DNA of 64,000 bases from Metarhizium brunneum (taxonomy: Eukaryota > Ascomycota > Sordariomycetes > Hypocreales > Clavicipitaceae): positions 1,364,001 through 1,428,000 of the forward strand of contig NC_089425.1 in assembly GCF_013426205.1 (NCBI RefSeq). Direction: 5' to 3'. The notes under the pieces are model-generated. The model saw only the letters and a program-made list of their open reading frames with translations, had not been told where the DNA came from and made no database searches. The position numbers were made by a program, and so were the translations under genes. Below, piece by piece: positions 10,050 to 24,861 of this stretch (the stretch's first letter is position 1; each line of letters begins with the position of its first letter).

Positions 10050-13000
10050 TATTAAAAGCTTTTATTTAAACTATTATTATATTACTTTAAGTAATACCTA
10101 ATAATTATTAATATAATATTATATAAAACTATTATTATATTTAAATTAAATAAAATCTAAAATAAACTAATAATTATTTTTACTTATAAAATACTTATTA
10201 AAATTATATACTTTTAAGAATAAGTCTAATAAATAAAGAAAAAATAATAAAAATAAGCTATAATTATTATTATAATTAAAAGAAATTTAAGAGAAATTCT
10301 TAAATTTAAAGTATTAAAATTATATAATAGATTTTTAGGTATACTTTAAGAATTTTTTATTTAACTTAAAGCTTATTATTAATAATTTTTAATTAAAATA
10401 AAAGAATTTTTTATTAAGGTATTATATATAAAAGAATATATAATAAAAATAATACTTATATAATTTAAACTTATTATAAAGGATTATCTTAATAAAAAAA
10501 AATAATTATAAAAAAAAAACTAATATTATTTTTAAAAGTTATAATAAGTTTAAAAAAGCTATTAAAAAAGCCTTTAAAATAATTAATAAAGTTAAAGCTA
10601 TTAAGTATTATATTAATAGGCTTAAGTAAAAGGGATTAATATCTAATTATATTACTTACTTTTAATAATTTATATTTTAGCTTAATTAAAAGAATAAACC
10701 TTTTATATTAGCTTTTTATAAGGGATTTAAAAAAAAAGTTAAGAATAAACTTTATAAAAAGAATAAACTAAATAACTTATTAAATTATATTATTATAATA
10801 ATATAAATTAATAATAAATAATATTAATAATATATATAAAAAAAATAAGGTAAAAAAATCTAAAATTTTATTAAAAGAAAAAGTTATTAAGCTAATTAAT
10901 ATAAAAAGTATAATAAACTTATTATTTATAATTATACTTTTAACTTTAAATAAATAAAGCTTAATATTATTAAGAAAAATAATAAAAAGGAAAGGAAATA
11001 TTATAATTATAAAAAACTAGGATATTTTATTAATAAATATAAAAAACCTAAGAAAAAATAAAAGCTAATATTAAAAAAAAATAAAAAATTAAAATTATTA
11101 AATTAAAAGTAGAATATAAGAATTTTAATTAGACTTTTTATTATAATAATAATTATTATATTTATATAAGTAATAAATAAAAAAAAGAATAATTTTTAAA
11201 AGAACTAAAAAAACTAAAAAAAAAAATTATAAACTTTATAAAAAATAAGCTATAAATAGCTAAATAATTAATATAAAAAAACCTAAATAAATAATTATTA
11301 AAGAAAAAAACTTTTATAATAATAAAATAAAAAAAACTTTATAAATTAAAATTATTAAAATATTTAAATAAAAACTTATATTAAAAAATTTTTAATTAAG
11401 TATAATAATAAGTAAAAGTAAGGAAAATTTAAAGGAAATAATAATATAAAAAGAAGTAAAATATATAAATTCTTATTACTTTTAATAAACTAAAAAATAA
11501 AGTAAAAAAAAAAGTATTAATAATAATAATATAATTTTAAATACTTTAAAAATATTTAAAAATAAATAAAGTAAAAAAAAAATACTTATAAAGCTAATAA
11601 TTATATAAGAATAAGCTATATAATAATATTTTCTTATATTAATAAGAAAATATTTTATAATTTTTATTTTAATAATAAATATTATTATAATAATAAAAAA
11701 CTAAATATTATAGTTTTTAAAAAAAGAAAAGGAAAATAATTCTAGACTTTTACTAAGATATATAAAATATATATATTTAATATAAGTATTATATATATTT
11801 ATAATATATTAAGTATACTTTTAAATTAAGGTATAATTAAATATATTTTTAATTAAAATAAAAAAATATTTAATTAAGGTATTATATTTTAGATAAGAAC
11901 TTTTAAAATAAAAAATAAAAATAATTAATAATAATTAAATAATAATCTTAGAATTTAATTTAAATATACTTATTAAATATTAAGCTTATATAAATTTTAT
12001 AAATATATATAAATTAGATATATATTAATTATATATATATATAAAAAATAAGTAGTAATATTAGTATATATATAAGAGAAAAATCTTAATATATAAAAAA
12101 AAGTTATTATTTAAGTTATTTTAATATAAAATAAAAAACTATATAATATACTTATTATTAAATTATTTAAAATATATAATAAATAAGGCTAAAAAATAAT
12201 ATAAGTAATAATATAAAATACTAATAATATATAAATAAATATAATAAGTATTAGATATACTTAAATAAAAAAACTCTAAAAAAACTATAAAATTAATATA
12301 TTATAATAAATAATAATTAAATAAGTAATATAATAAATAAAAGTTTAACCTTAAATATAATAAGAAATATATAATAAATTATAATAACTTAAAATATAAA
12401 AAGTATAAAAAAATAAAAAATTAAATTTATAATTACTTATATTAAATATTTAATAATAAGTTTTACTTTAAGTACTTATAAAATAAAACTAGACTTATAA
12501 AATAATATTAAAAAATAAAATAATAAATTATAAAAAAATCTATTCTAAAAAACTTAAAAAATAAAGTATATTATTTATAAAAAAACTATAAACTAGTATA
12601 AAAAGAAAAATATTAATAACCTTTAATATAATTTAAAATAAATAAAGTAATAAAATAATATTAAATATTAAAGTTATAAAATATTATATTTATATACTTA
12701 TAAATAATAATATAATAAGTAATTATATTTTACTTAAAATTATTAATTATTATTAATTATTATAAAAATATAAAAAGATATTATATAAGTTAATTAATAT
12801 TAAAAGAAAACTTTTTACTTATAATAATAGAATTATTAACTAAAAAACTAATTATTTTAAAGTATAAATTTAAGCTTATTTAAAAGTAATTTAACTTAAT
12901 ATTATAAATATATTAAAATATAACTTAATATTAAAATACTTATAATTATAAGAAAATAACCTATTAATTAACTAAAAAATAAGCTAATTAAAGTAGAATA

Positions 13001-14893
13001 AAATTTTAAGCTAATAAAATTAATAAAATTTAAAAAAAAAAAAAAAATTTTATTATAATTTAGCTTATAAATAAAGTTCTAAAAAAAAGGAACTTTTAAG
13101 TAAGTTATTTAAGAACTAATAATAATAAATAAATAATATAAAAATAATAAGTATAAAAAAAAGAATAATTAGATTTATTATAATAATTTTAATAGTATTA
13201 TAAACTAGAATATAAATAATAATAAGTAATAAAAAAATAAAAGCTAAGATTTAAAAGGTTATTATTACTTTAAGGAAAAACCTTATAAATATAAATAAGA
13301 AACTTAAAAAAAAAAAAAAAAATAAGAATAATAAAAATAATAAAAGCTTAATAATAAAAGAAAAAAAACTTAAAAATATTCCTAAAAAATATTAAAAATA
13401 TAAAAAATTATTTATAAAAGAATTAAAAATTAAATTACTTAAATATAATTAATAGGATTATAAAATTAAATTAATAAATAAAAAGTTAATAATATTTTAT
13501 AAGATTTATAACTTAAATATAAAAGAACTTAAAATATTATAAAAGTATATTAATAAGATATTAATAAAAGGTTATATTAAAGTATTTATATTAAAAGTTA
13601 AATATTTAGTTATATTTATTCTAAAAAAAAATAAGAAATTATAATTAATAGTAGATTATTAGTAATTAAACGTGATTATTATAAAAGATTAAATATTATT
13701 ATTATTTATTTTTAAATTATAAAATTAATTATATAAAATAAATTAGTTTATTACTTTAAACCTAAAAAAAGTATATAATTTAATTTAAATAAAAAATAGC
13801 TTTTAAAATAAAATTTAAATTATTTAAATACCTAATAATATTATTTAGGCTTATTAATATATTAATAATATTTTAATAAATAATTAATAATATATTATAA
13901 AAATATTTAAATAATTTTATAATAATATATTTAAATAATATATTAATTTTCTTAAAAACCTTAAAAAACTATAAAAAATATATATATAAAGTATTATAAA
14001 TATTATAAAATATAAAGTTATTAATAAAACTAATAAAAAGTAAATTTTATATATAAAAAATAAACTTTTTAAGATATATAATATAATTAAATAAAATATA
14101 AATAAAAAAATCTAAGATAAAAGTAATAAGAAATTAATTAATATTAAAAAATATTAAGAATATATAAAGCTTTAAAGGCTTTATAAACTATTATAAAAAA
14201 TTTATTAAAAGCTATAATAAAATTATAATATTTTTAAATAAATTTATTAAGAAAAATAAGTAATAAAATTAAAATAATAAAATATAATATACTTTTAATA
14301 AAATTAAAGAACTTATTATATTTAAACTTATTTTAAAAACTTTTAACCTAAAAAAAAATAAAACTAAAAACTAATTTATTAGATTTTATTTTAAAAGTAT
14401 AAATAAAATAATAAAATAATAATAAAAAATTATATTTTATTATATTTTACTTAAAGAAATTTTATAAAGTAAAATTTAATTATTTTATTTATAATAAGAA
14501 ATTCTTAGTAATTATTAATATTTTTAAGGAATTTAAATATTATTTTATAAGAAGTAAATATAAAGTTAAAATATATATTAATTATAAAAATATTTTTTAT
14601 TTTATAATAATATAATAATTAAATAAATAATAAATTTAATAAGTTAAATATTTTTTAGAATTTAATTATAAAATTATTTATTAAAAAGAATTTAAAAATA
14701 AATAAGTAAATATTTTAAGTTAAAAAAGTAATTATAATATAAAAGTACTTATAATAATAAAATAACTTTTTAAAATTAATAAAAATAATAACTTTTAATA
14801 AAAATAATTAAATATTATATTAAAAGTATAAAATAAAAACTTAATATATAAGAAAATCTAATAATAAGTAAAAAAAAAAGTTAGGTTTATAAA
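10050..14893 (+). pseudogene. gag-pol relic of element 1, part before the nested insertion
   Basis: Translation after mentally reversing RIP changes gives a CCHC zinc knuckle of gag (about 10990-11050) and an RT with the core 'VDYRQLN' (about 13640-13670) and the 'YLDDILIF' active site (about 13925-13950). It also gives RNase H with 'VYTDHKN' (about 14570). Stops (TAA) occur every few codons in all frames, so nothing can be made from it. The segment ends at the ATAAA target site of element 2. Confidence 0.85.
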
Positions 14894-15334
14894 TATTATA
14901 ACCTAGTTGTATACAGGAAGCAGGCTGTAAGTTAGGCCGGCTATATAAGCCATAGGGCGGTATAGGCAGGGCAAATAATAAATTAATAGTCAGAGTAACT
15001 ATTATATTTAAATTATAAAAGGAACTATAATTTATATAAGCAGGATTATAATTATAATAGTAATTTAAAGGGAAATATTATAATAAGAGAAGTAATTTAT
15101 TATAGTATATAAGGACCCTTAATATTACTTTATAAATAGACTTTAGCTTCTTAGCTTTTAATAATAATTATTATATTAACTTAAGCTTTACTTATAACTC
15201 TTTAACTCTAATTACTTAGTTATAATTTATAACCTATTATTAATATAATACCTAACTACTTAGATTAACTACCTTAATAGCTTTATTAATATAAATTATA
15301 ACTAATTTATCCTTTAAGAACCTTAGCTATTATA
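14894..15334 (+). repeat. 5' LTR of element 2 (441 bp), best preserved LTR
   Basis: This copy shows the ancestral sequence best: GTTGTATACAGGAAGCAGGC and the segment GTTAGGCCGGCTATATAAGC near its start. A second TATA-like box (AGTATATAAGGACC) lies near 15103-15116, a plausible core promoter of the element. Ends GCTATTATA. Confidence 0.92.
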
Positions 15335-18300
15335 TATTAAAAGCTTTTATTTAAACTACTACCATATTACTCTAAGTAATACCTAATAACTATTAATATA
15401 ATATTATATAAGACTATTATTATATTTAAATTAAATAAAACCTAAGAAGAACTAATTATTATTTTTACTTATAATATACTTATTAAAATTATATACTTTT
15501 AAGAATAGGTCTAATAAATAAAAAAAGAATAATAAGAATAAGCTATAATTATAATTATAATTAAAAAGGACTTAAAAGAAATTCTTAGATTTAAGGCATT
15601 AAAACTATATAATAAATCCCTAGGTATACTTTAAGAATTCCTTACTTAACTTAAAGCTTATTATTAATAATTTTTAATTAAAATAAAAAAATCCTTTATT
15701 AAGGTATTATATATGAAAGAATATATAATAAGAGTAATACTTATATAGTTTAAACTTATTATAAGGGATTATCTTAATAAAGAAAAAAATAACTATAAAA
15801 AAGAAATTAATATTATTTTTAAAAGTTATAATAAGTTTAAAAAAGCTATTAAAAAGGCCTTTAAAATAATTAATAAAGCTAAAGCTATTAAGTATTATAT
15901 TAATAGGCTTAAGTAAAAAAGATTAATATCTAATTATATTACTTACTTTAAATAACTTATATCTTAGCTTAATTAAAAGAATAAACCTTTTATATTAGCT
16001 TTTTATAAAGAACTTAAAGAAGAAATTAAAAATAAACTTTATAAAAAGAATAAACTAAATAACTTATTAGATTATATTATTATAATAATATAAATTAATA
16101 ATAAATAATATTAATAATATATATAAAAGAAATAAGGTAAAGGAACCTAAAGCCTTATTAAAAGGAAGAGTTATTAAGCTAATTAATATAAAAAGTATAA
16201 TAAACTTATTACTTATAATTATACTCTTAACCTTAAATAAATAAAGCTTAATATTACTAAGAAAAATAATAAAAAGGAAAAGAAATATTATAATTATAAA
16301 AAACTAAGATATTTTATTAATAAATATAAGAAACCTAAGAAAAAATAAAAGCTAGTATTAAAAAGAGGTAAGAAATAACTTAATTTTATTAACTAATAAA
16401 AAATTAAAGTTATTAAATTAAAGGTAAAATATAAGAACCTTAATTAAACCTTTTATTATAATAATAATTACTATGTTTATATAAGTAATAAATAAGAAAG
16501 AGGATAATTTTTAAAAGAACTAAGAAAACTAAAGAAGAAAATTATAAACTTTATAAAAAATAAATTATAAGTAGCTAAATAACTAGTATAAGAAGACCTA
16601 AATAAATAATTAATAAAAAAAAAATACTTATAATAATAAGATAAAAGGAACTTTATAAACTAAAATTACTAAAATATTTAAATAAAGATTTATATTAAGA
16701 AATTCTTAATTAAGTATAATAATAAGTAAAAGTAAGGAAGATTTAAAGGGAATAATAATATAAGAAGAAGTAAGATATATAAATCCTTATTACTTTTAAT
16801 AAACTAAAAAATAAAGTAAAGGAAATAAGTATTAATAATAATAATATAATCCTAGATACTTTAAAAGCATTTAAAAATAAATAAAATAAGGAAAAAACGC
16901 TTATAAGGCTAATAGCTATATAAGAATAAGCTATATAATAATATTTTCTTATACTAATAAGAAAATATTTTATAATTCTTATTTTAATAATAAATACTAT
17001 TATAATAATAAAAAATTAAATATTATAGTTTTTAAAAGAAGAAAAAAAAATAATCCTAAAATCTTATTAAAATATATAAAGTATACACGTTTAATATAAG
17101 TATTATACACGTTTATAATATATTAGGTATACTTTTAAACTAAGGTATAATTAGATATATTTTTAATTAAGATAAAAGGATATTTAATTAAGATATTATA
17201 CTTTAAATAAGAACTCTTAAAATAAAAAATAAAAATAATTAATAATAATTAAATAATAATCTTAAAACCTAATTTAAATATACCTATTAAATATTAAGCT
17301 TATATAAACCTTATAAATATATATAAATTAGATATATATTAATTATATATATATATAAAGAATAAGTAATAATATTAATATATATATAAGGAAAAAATCC
17401 TAATATATAAAAGAGAGTTATTACTTAAGTTACCTTAATATAAAATAAAGAATTATATAATATACTTATTATTAAATTATTTAAAATATATAATAAATAA
17501 AGCTAAGAAATAATATAAGTAATAATATAAAATACTAGTAATATATAAATAAATATAGCAGGTATTAAATATACTTAAATAAAAAGACCTTAAAGGAACT
17601 ATAAAATTAATATATTATAATAAATAAAATCTAAATAAGTAATATAATAAATAAAAGTTTAACCTTAGATATAATAAGAAATATATAATAAATTATAATA
17701 ACTTAATATATAAAAAGTATAAAAAAATAAAAAACTAAATTTATAACTACTTATATTAAATATTTAATAATAGGTTTTACTTTAAGTACTTATAAAATAA
17801 AACTAAACTTATAAAATAATACTAGGAAATAAAATAATAAATCGTAAAAAAATCTATTCTAAAAAACTTAAAAAATAAGGTATATTATTTATAAAAGGGT
17901 TATAAGCTAATATAAAAAAAAAGACGCTAATAACCCTTAATATAACCTAGAATAAATAAAGTAATAAGATAGTATTAGACGCTAAAGTTATAAGATATTA
18001 TATTTATATACTTATAAATAATAATATAATAAGTAATTATATCTTACTTAGAGTTATAAATTATTATTAATTACTATAAAAATATAAAAAGGTATTATAT
18101 AAGTTAATTAATATTAAAGGAAAACTTTTTACTTATAATAATAGAATTATTAATTAAGAGATTAATTATCTTAAAGTATAGATTTAAGGTTATTTAAAAG
18201 TAATTTAACTTAATATTATAAATATATTAAAATATAACCTAATATTAAGGTACTTATAGTTATAAGAGAGTAACCTACTAATTAATTAAAAAATAAGCTA

Positions 18301-21300
18301 ATTAAAGTAAAATAAGACTTTAAGCTAATAAAATTAGTAAAATTTAAAAAAAAAAAAAATTTTATTATAACTTAGCTTATAAATAAAGTTTTAAAGAAAA
18401 AAAACCTTTAAGTAAGTTATTTAAGAACTAATAATAATAAATAAGTAGTAAAAAAGTAGTTAAAATAATTAGATTTATTATAATAACCTTAATAGTACTA
18501 TAAACTAAGATATAAATAATAATAAGTAATAAAAAGATAAAAGCTAAGATTTAAAAGGTTATTATTACCTTAAGGAAAAACCTTATAAATATAAATAAGA
18601 AACTTAAAAGAAAAAAAAGAAATAAGAATAATAAAAATAATAAAAGCCTAATAATAAAAGAAGAAAGACTTAAAAATATCCTTAAAAAATACTAAAAATA
18701 TAAAAAATTATTTATAAAAAAATTAAAAACTAAACTATTAGAATATAATTAATAGGATTATTAAATTAACTTAATAAATAAAAAATTAATAATATTTTAT
18801 AAAATTTATAATTTAAATATAAAAGAACTTAAAATATTATAAGAATATATTAATAAAATATTAATAAAAGGTTATATTAAAGTATTTATATTAAAAGCTA
18901 AATACTTAGTTATATTTATTTTAAAAAAGAATAAAAAACTATAGTTAATAGTAGATTATTAATAATTAAACGCGGTTATTATAAAGGATTAAATATTATT
19001 ATTACTTATATTAGAATTATAAAACTAATTATATAAAATAAATTAGTTTATTACTTTAGACCTAAAGGGAGTATATAATTTAACTTAAATAAAAAAAAGC
19101 TATAAATAAAAGATAGCTTTTAAAATAAAGTTTAAATTATTTAAATACTTAATAATATTATTTAAGCTTATTAATATATTAGTAATATTTTAATAAATAA
19201 TTAATAATATACTATAAAAATATTTAAATAATTTTATAGTAATATATTTAAATAATATATTAATTTTCTTAAAAACCCTAAAAGATTATAAAAGATATAT
19301 ATATAAGGTATTATAAGCGCTATAAAACGCGAAGTTATTAGTAGAACTAATAAAAAGTAAATTCTATATATAAGAAGTAAACTTCTTAGAATATATAATA
19401 TAACTAAATAAGATATAAATAAAAAAATCTAAAGTAAAGGTAATAAAAAACTAACTAATATTAAAGAATATTAAGGATATATAAAGCTTTAAAGGCTTTA
19501 TAAACTATTATAAGAGATTTATTAAGAGCTATAATAAAATTATAATACCCTTAAATAAACTTATTAAGAAGAATAAGTAATAGAATTAAAATAATAAGGT
19601 ATAATATGCCTTTAATAAGATTAAAGAACTTATTATATTTAAACCTATTTTAAGAACCTTTAACCTAAAAAAAGAAATAAAATTAAAAACTAACTTATTA
19701 AACTTTACTTTAAGAGTATAAGTTAAATAAAAAAATAATAATAAAAAATTATACCTTATTATATTTTACTTAAAAAAACTTTATAAAGTAAAACTTAATT
19801 ACCTTATTTATAATAAAGAATTCTTAGTAATTATTAATACTTTTAAGGAATTTAAATATTATTTTATAAGAAGTAAATATAAAGTTAAGGTGTATATTAA
19901 TTATAAGAATATCTCTTATTTTATAATAATATAATAATTAAATAAATAATAAATTTAATAGGTTAAATATTTTTTAGAATTTAATTATAAAATTATTTAT
20001 TAAAAAGGATCTAAGAATAAATAAGTAAATACTTTAAGTTAAAAAAGTAATTATAATATAAGAGTACTTATAATAATAAGATAACTTCTTAAAATTAATA
20101 AAAATAATAACTTTTAGTAAAAATAATTAAATATTATATTAAAAGTATAAAAAAAAGACCTAATATATAACAAAATATACTAATAAGTAATAAATAATAT
20201 ATAATATATTAGGGATATACTAATAATATATATATACTACTTAAAAGAAGTACTAATATATAAAGAGAAAATCTAAATATTATTAGAGTTATAAGAAAAA
20301 TATATTAAAGAAATATATAAATACTTAGCTTATAAATACTAAGAAATCTATAAAATACTAAATAAAATATAATAATAATACGATTTCTTAGGAATTAAGA
20401 AAATAATTAAGAAGGTTATTAATAAATATATATAATATAAAAAAAGTAAGGCTTTATAATATAAGCTATATAAGGAATTATAATTATTATTAATACTAAT
20501 ATAATTATAAGAATTAATAGCTTTTAATTATATTATAAAGCTACTAATATTAAAAGAACTAATAACTAATATAAAATATAATAATATATTTATAGTTATA
20601 AATAAACTTATAAAGTATAAATACTTTTTATTATATAAAAAAGTAAGTAATATAAAAAAACTTATATATATATTCTTATAAATAATAATAAGTAATTATA
20701 GGCTATTAAAGGAAATTATATTAGATAAAAGAAGTATATTTACCTCTAAGTTTTAATAAGTACTTATAATATAACTTAGAATAAATTATAAGTTAAGTAT
20801 TATATATTACCTATAAATAAATAAATAAATAAAAAGATTAAACTAAATACTTAAATAATATTTATAATATTATATTAACTATTAATAAGATAATTAGGTT
20901 AAATAATTACTTATAGTATAATTAGCTTATAATAGCTTAATATTAGAATTAATAAAGTAAATACTAGCTTATACTAGTTATAGATTTAATTTTAAAGTAT
21001 TTTAAATATAATATAAAAAACTATAAGTAAAATAAGTAATATTATAAGTAAATAAATTAAAAAGATTATATAAAGAAATATAATATAAATTAGAATTTAT
21101 ATAAAATAAAATAATATAATATTATAATTATAAAAGATTAAAAGGATTAATTTTTAAGAAGGAAAATATGGTTTACTTACTCTAATAAAATATTAAAATA
21201 ATATAACTAAGTAATAAATTAAATTATAAAAAGTTAAGACTATTTATTATTAAAAAATAAATATTAATAAATAATTATAAACTTTTATTATTAAAAACTA

Positions 21301-22315
21301 TAAGGAATTATCTTATAGTATATATTTCACTTCTTAAGAAAGTATTAAATAATATATTAATAAAAAAAAATATTAAAGTCTTAAATAATAAAAAATATAA
21401 AATAAAATAAATCCTAAATATAAGGATAAAAAATAAAATATATTAATATCTTATTAAGTAAAAAAACTATAAATATAAAAAAAACATATAAAAACCTATA
21501 AAGTACTTAAGAAAGTATTAATACTTATTAAGGTAATTTTACTAAAAAGTATAAGAGGTATAAGGGGATCTAGATCTAAGAACTCCTTACTTAACCTAAA
21601 AGTAGATTAGTTACTCTTTTTAAGAATACCTATTATACTTAAATTATTTACTACTTAATACTTATAAGTATTTAAAGTAAGTAGAATTTTATTTTTAGTA
21701 TTTAATTTTATTATATTATAATAAAATAATTCTAAACTCTTATTTTTAACATGATTTTAGATCTTTTATATTTAAGCTAATTAATTTATAGCTATAAAAA
21801 GCTAAGATTAAAGGTTAGTTAGCTATATATAAAGCTTTAATAGCTTATTACCTGCCTTTTTTTCCTTTAACTTTAGTTTCTTTTATTATTTTAGTAAGTA
21901 TATTACTAAGAAATACTATTAATAAAAAGATATAAATAAAATAAAGGCTATAATAATACCTATAAAAAGAAGCTACTAAAATATTATTATATAAGTAATT
22001 ATATTATATATACTTATTATATTATGATTTCTTATTTATTATATAATAAGATTTACTATTTTTAAAATAATAAGTATAAGGTATATTTATAAGGTAGCTA
22101 AATAAATTTATAATATTAATAAGATTAGCATATTTATAATTATTATTTTTTTTTATATTTAATTTTAGCTTAAAAATATAACCAGATATAATATTAATAA
22201 AATATCTTAAAGAATAAAAGAAAAAGGGAACTTATTAATAAAAAAAAAGGCTATAAAGCTATTTATAAAATAAGACTTAGGTCTTAAGAATAAAACTATA
22301 AGAGAGGGGATATTA
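15335..22315 (+). pseudogene. gag-pol relic of element 2 with C-terminal chromodomain
   Basis: After allowing for RIP the frame shows, in order, a gag CCHC knuckle (about 16280-16335) and RT ('VVDYRQLN' about 18945-18970; 'YLDDILIF' about 19253-19278). RNase H follows ('VYTDHKN' about 19890-19910; 'RRQIRQAEYL' about 19945-19975), then integrase (zinc-finger part about 20370-20450; catalytic segments 'DRGSIFTS' about 20722-20750 and 'QTNGQ.ERLNQTLEQYL' about 20815-20870). The chromodomain carries 'YLVKWKNY' and 'TWEP' (about 21440-21490). This order with integrase after RNase H and a terminal chromodomain is diagnostic of chromoviruses. All frames are destroyed by TAA/TAG codons derived from CAA/CAG and TGG. 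Confidence 0.88.
22301..22310 (+). other. Polypurine tract of element 2
   Basis: AGAGAGGGGA lies six bases before the 3' LTR, the position where plus-strand DNA synthesis of LTR retrotransposons is primed. Related tracts precede the 3' LTRs of elements 1 (AGAGAAGGGA, 24846-24855) and 3 (AGAAAAGAAA, 34247-34256). Confidence 0.7.
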
Positions 22316-22756
22316 TATTATAACTTAATTATATATAAGAAGTAAGCTATAAGTTAGGCCAGCTATATAAGCTATAAAGTAATATAAGTAGGGCAGATAA
22401 TAGATTAATAGTTAAAGTAACTATTATATCTAAATCGTAAAAGGAACTATAATCTATATAAGCAGGATTATAGTTATAATAATAATCTAAAAGGAAATAT
22501 TATAATAAGAGAAGTAATTTATTATAGTATATAAGGACCCCTAATATTACTTTATAAATAGACTTTAGCTTCTTAGCTTTTAATAATAATTATTATATTA
22601 ACCTAAGCTTTACTTATAACTCTTTAACTTTAATTACTTAGTTATAATTTATAACCTATTACTAATATAATACCTAACTACTTAGATTAACTGCCCTAAT
22701 AGCTCTGCTAATATAAACTATAACTAGTTTATCCCTTAGAAACCTTAGCCGTTATA
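22316..22756 (+). repeat. 3' LTR of element 2 (441 bp)
   Basis: Starts TATTATAACTTAATT, ends TTAGCCGTTATA. More mutated than its 5' partner at the start, better preserved at the end (ACTGCCCTAATAGCTCTGC). Confidence 0.92.
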
Positions 22757-24861
22757 ATAAATATATTAAAAAAATATTTTATAGAACCTAGAATTATCTT
22801 AAAGTATTATAAAAAAACCTAGATATCTTTAAAATTATAAGAGGAATATATTAAAAAAATATATAAATACTTAGTTTATAAATATTAAAAAATCTATAAA
22901 ATATTAAATAAAATATAATAATAATATAATTTTTTAGGAATTAAGAAAATAATTAAAAAGGTTATTAATAAATATATATAATATAAAAAAAGTAAGGCTT
23001 TATAATATAAGCTATATAAAGAATTATAATTATTATTAATATTAATATAATTATAAAAATTAATAGCTTTTAATTATATTATAAAGCTATTAATATTAAA
23101 AAAACTAATAATTAATATAAAATATAATAATATATTTATAATTATAAATAAACTTATAAAATATAAATACTTTTTATTATATAAAAAAGTAAGTAATATA
23201 AAAGAACTTATATATATATTCTTATAAATAATAATAAGTAATTATAAACTATTAAAAGAAATTATATTAAATAAAAAAAATATATTTACTTTTAAGTTTT
23301 AATAAGTATTTATAATATAACTTAAAATAAATTATAAGTTAAGTATTATATATTATTTATAAATAAATAAATAAATAAAAAAATTAAATTAAATACTTAA
23401 ATAATATTTATAATATTATATTAATTATTAATAAGATAATTAAGTTAAATAATTACTTATAATATAATTAGCTTATAATAACTTAATATTAGAATTAATA
23501 AAGTAAATATTAGCTTATATTAATTATAAATTTAATTTTAAAGTATTTTAAATATAATATAAAAAACTATAAGTAAAATAAGTAATATTATAAGTAAATA
23601 AACTAAAAAAATTATATAAAAAAATATAATATAAATTAGAATTTATATAAAAAAAAATAATATAATATTATAATTAAAAAAAATTAAAAAAACTAATTTT
23701 TAAGGAGGAAAATATAATTTATTTACTTTAATAAAATATTAAAATAATATAATTAAGTAATAAATTAAATTATAAAAAATTAAGATTATTTATTATTAAA
23801 AAATAAATATTAATAAATAATTATAAACTTTTATTATTAAAAATTATAAGAAATTATTTTATAATATATATTTTACTTTTTAAGAAAGTATTAAATAATA
23901 TATTAATAAAAAAAGATATTAAAGTTTTAAATAATAAAAAATATAAAGTAAAATAAATCTTAAATATAAAAATAAAAAATAAAATATATTAATATTTTAT
24001 TAAGTAAAAAAACTATAAATATAAAAAAAATATATAAAAACTTATAAAATACTTAAAAAAATATTAGTACTTATTAAGGTAGTTTTATTAAAAGATATAA
24101 AAAATATAAGGGGATTTAGATCTAAAAGCTTTTTACTTAACCTAAAAGTAAATTAATTACTCTTTTTAAGAATACTTATTATACTTAAATTATTTATTAC
24201 TTAATACTTATAAGTATTTAAAGTAAATAAAATTCTATTTTTAATATTTAATTTTATTATATTATAATAAAATAATTTTAAACTTTTATTTTTAACATAA
24301 TTTTAGATTTTTTATATTTAGGTTAATTAATTTATAGCTATAAAAAGCTAAAATTAAAGGTTAGCTAGCTATATATAAAGCTTTAATAGCTTATTACCTG
24401 CTTTTTTTTTTTTTAACTTTAGTTTTTTTTATTACTTTAATAAGTATATTATTAAGAAATATTATTAATAAAAAAATATAAATAAAATAAGGGTTATAAT
24501 AATACTTATAAGAAAAAGCTATTAAAATATTATTATATAAGTAATTATATTATATATACTTATTATATTATAATTTTTTATTTATTATATAATAGGATTT
24601 ATTATTTTTAAAATAATAAGTATAAAGTATATTTATAAGGTAATTAAATAAATTTATAATATTAATAAGATTAATATATTTATGATTATTATTTTTTTTT
24701 ATATTTAATTTTAGCTTAAAAATATAATTAGATATAATATTAATAGAATATTTTAAAGAATAAAAGAAAAAGGGAACTTATTAATAAAAAAAAGGGCTAT
24801 AAAGCTATTTATAAAATAAAACTTAAATCTTAAAAGTAAAATTATAAGAGAAGGGATATTA
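22757..24861 (+). pseudogene. pol relic of element 1 after the nested insertion (integrase and chromodomain)
   Basis: Continues the reading lost at 14893. It contains the integrase zinc-finger and catalytic parts (about 22860-23560) and the chromodomain remnant (about 23920-24080), then a long untranslated tail with the polypurine tract before the 3' LTR. Heavily RIP-mutated. Confidence 0.85.

Larger units (their letters stand above)
14894..22756 (+). mobile_element. Element 2: full-length Ty3/gypsy chromovirus nested in element 1
   Basis: 7863 bp, LTRs 14894-15334 and 22316-22756 (441 bp each), flanked by perfect ATAAA duplications (14889-14893 and 22757-22761). Removing it together with one ATAAA restores the sequence seen uninterrupted in element 3 at about 32155-32175. 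Its 5' LTR and RT region keep clearly more G and C than elements 1 and 3, which fits a later insertion with fewer rounds of RIP. Between RNase H and integrase (about 20150-20280) it differs from elements 1 and 3, so it may belong to a sister subfamily. The polypurine tract AGAGAGGGGA (22301-22310) precedes the 3' LTR. Confidence 0.93.
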
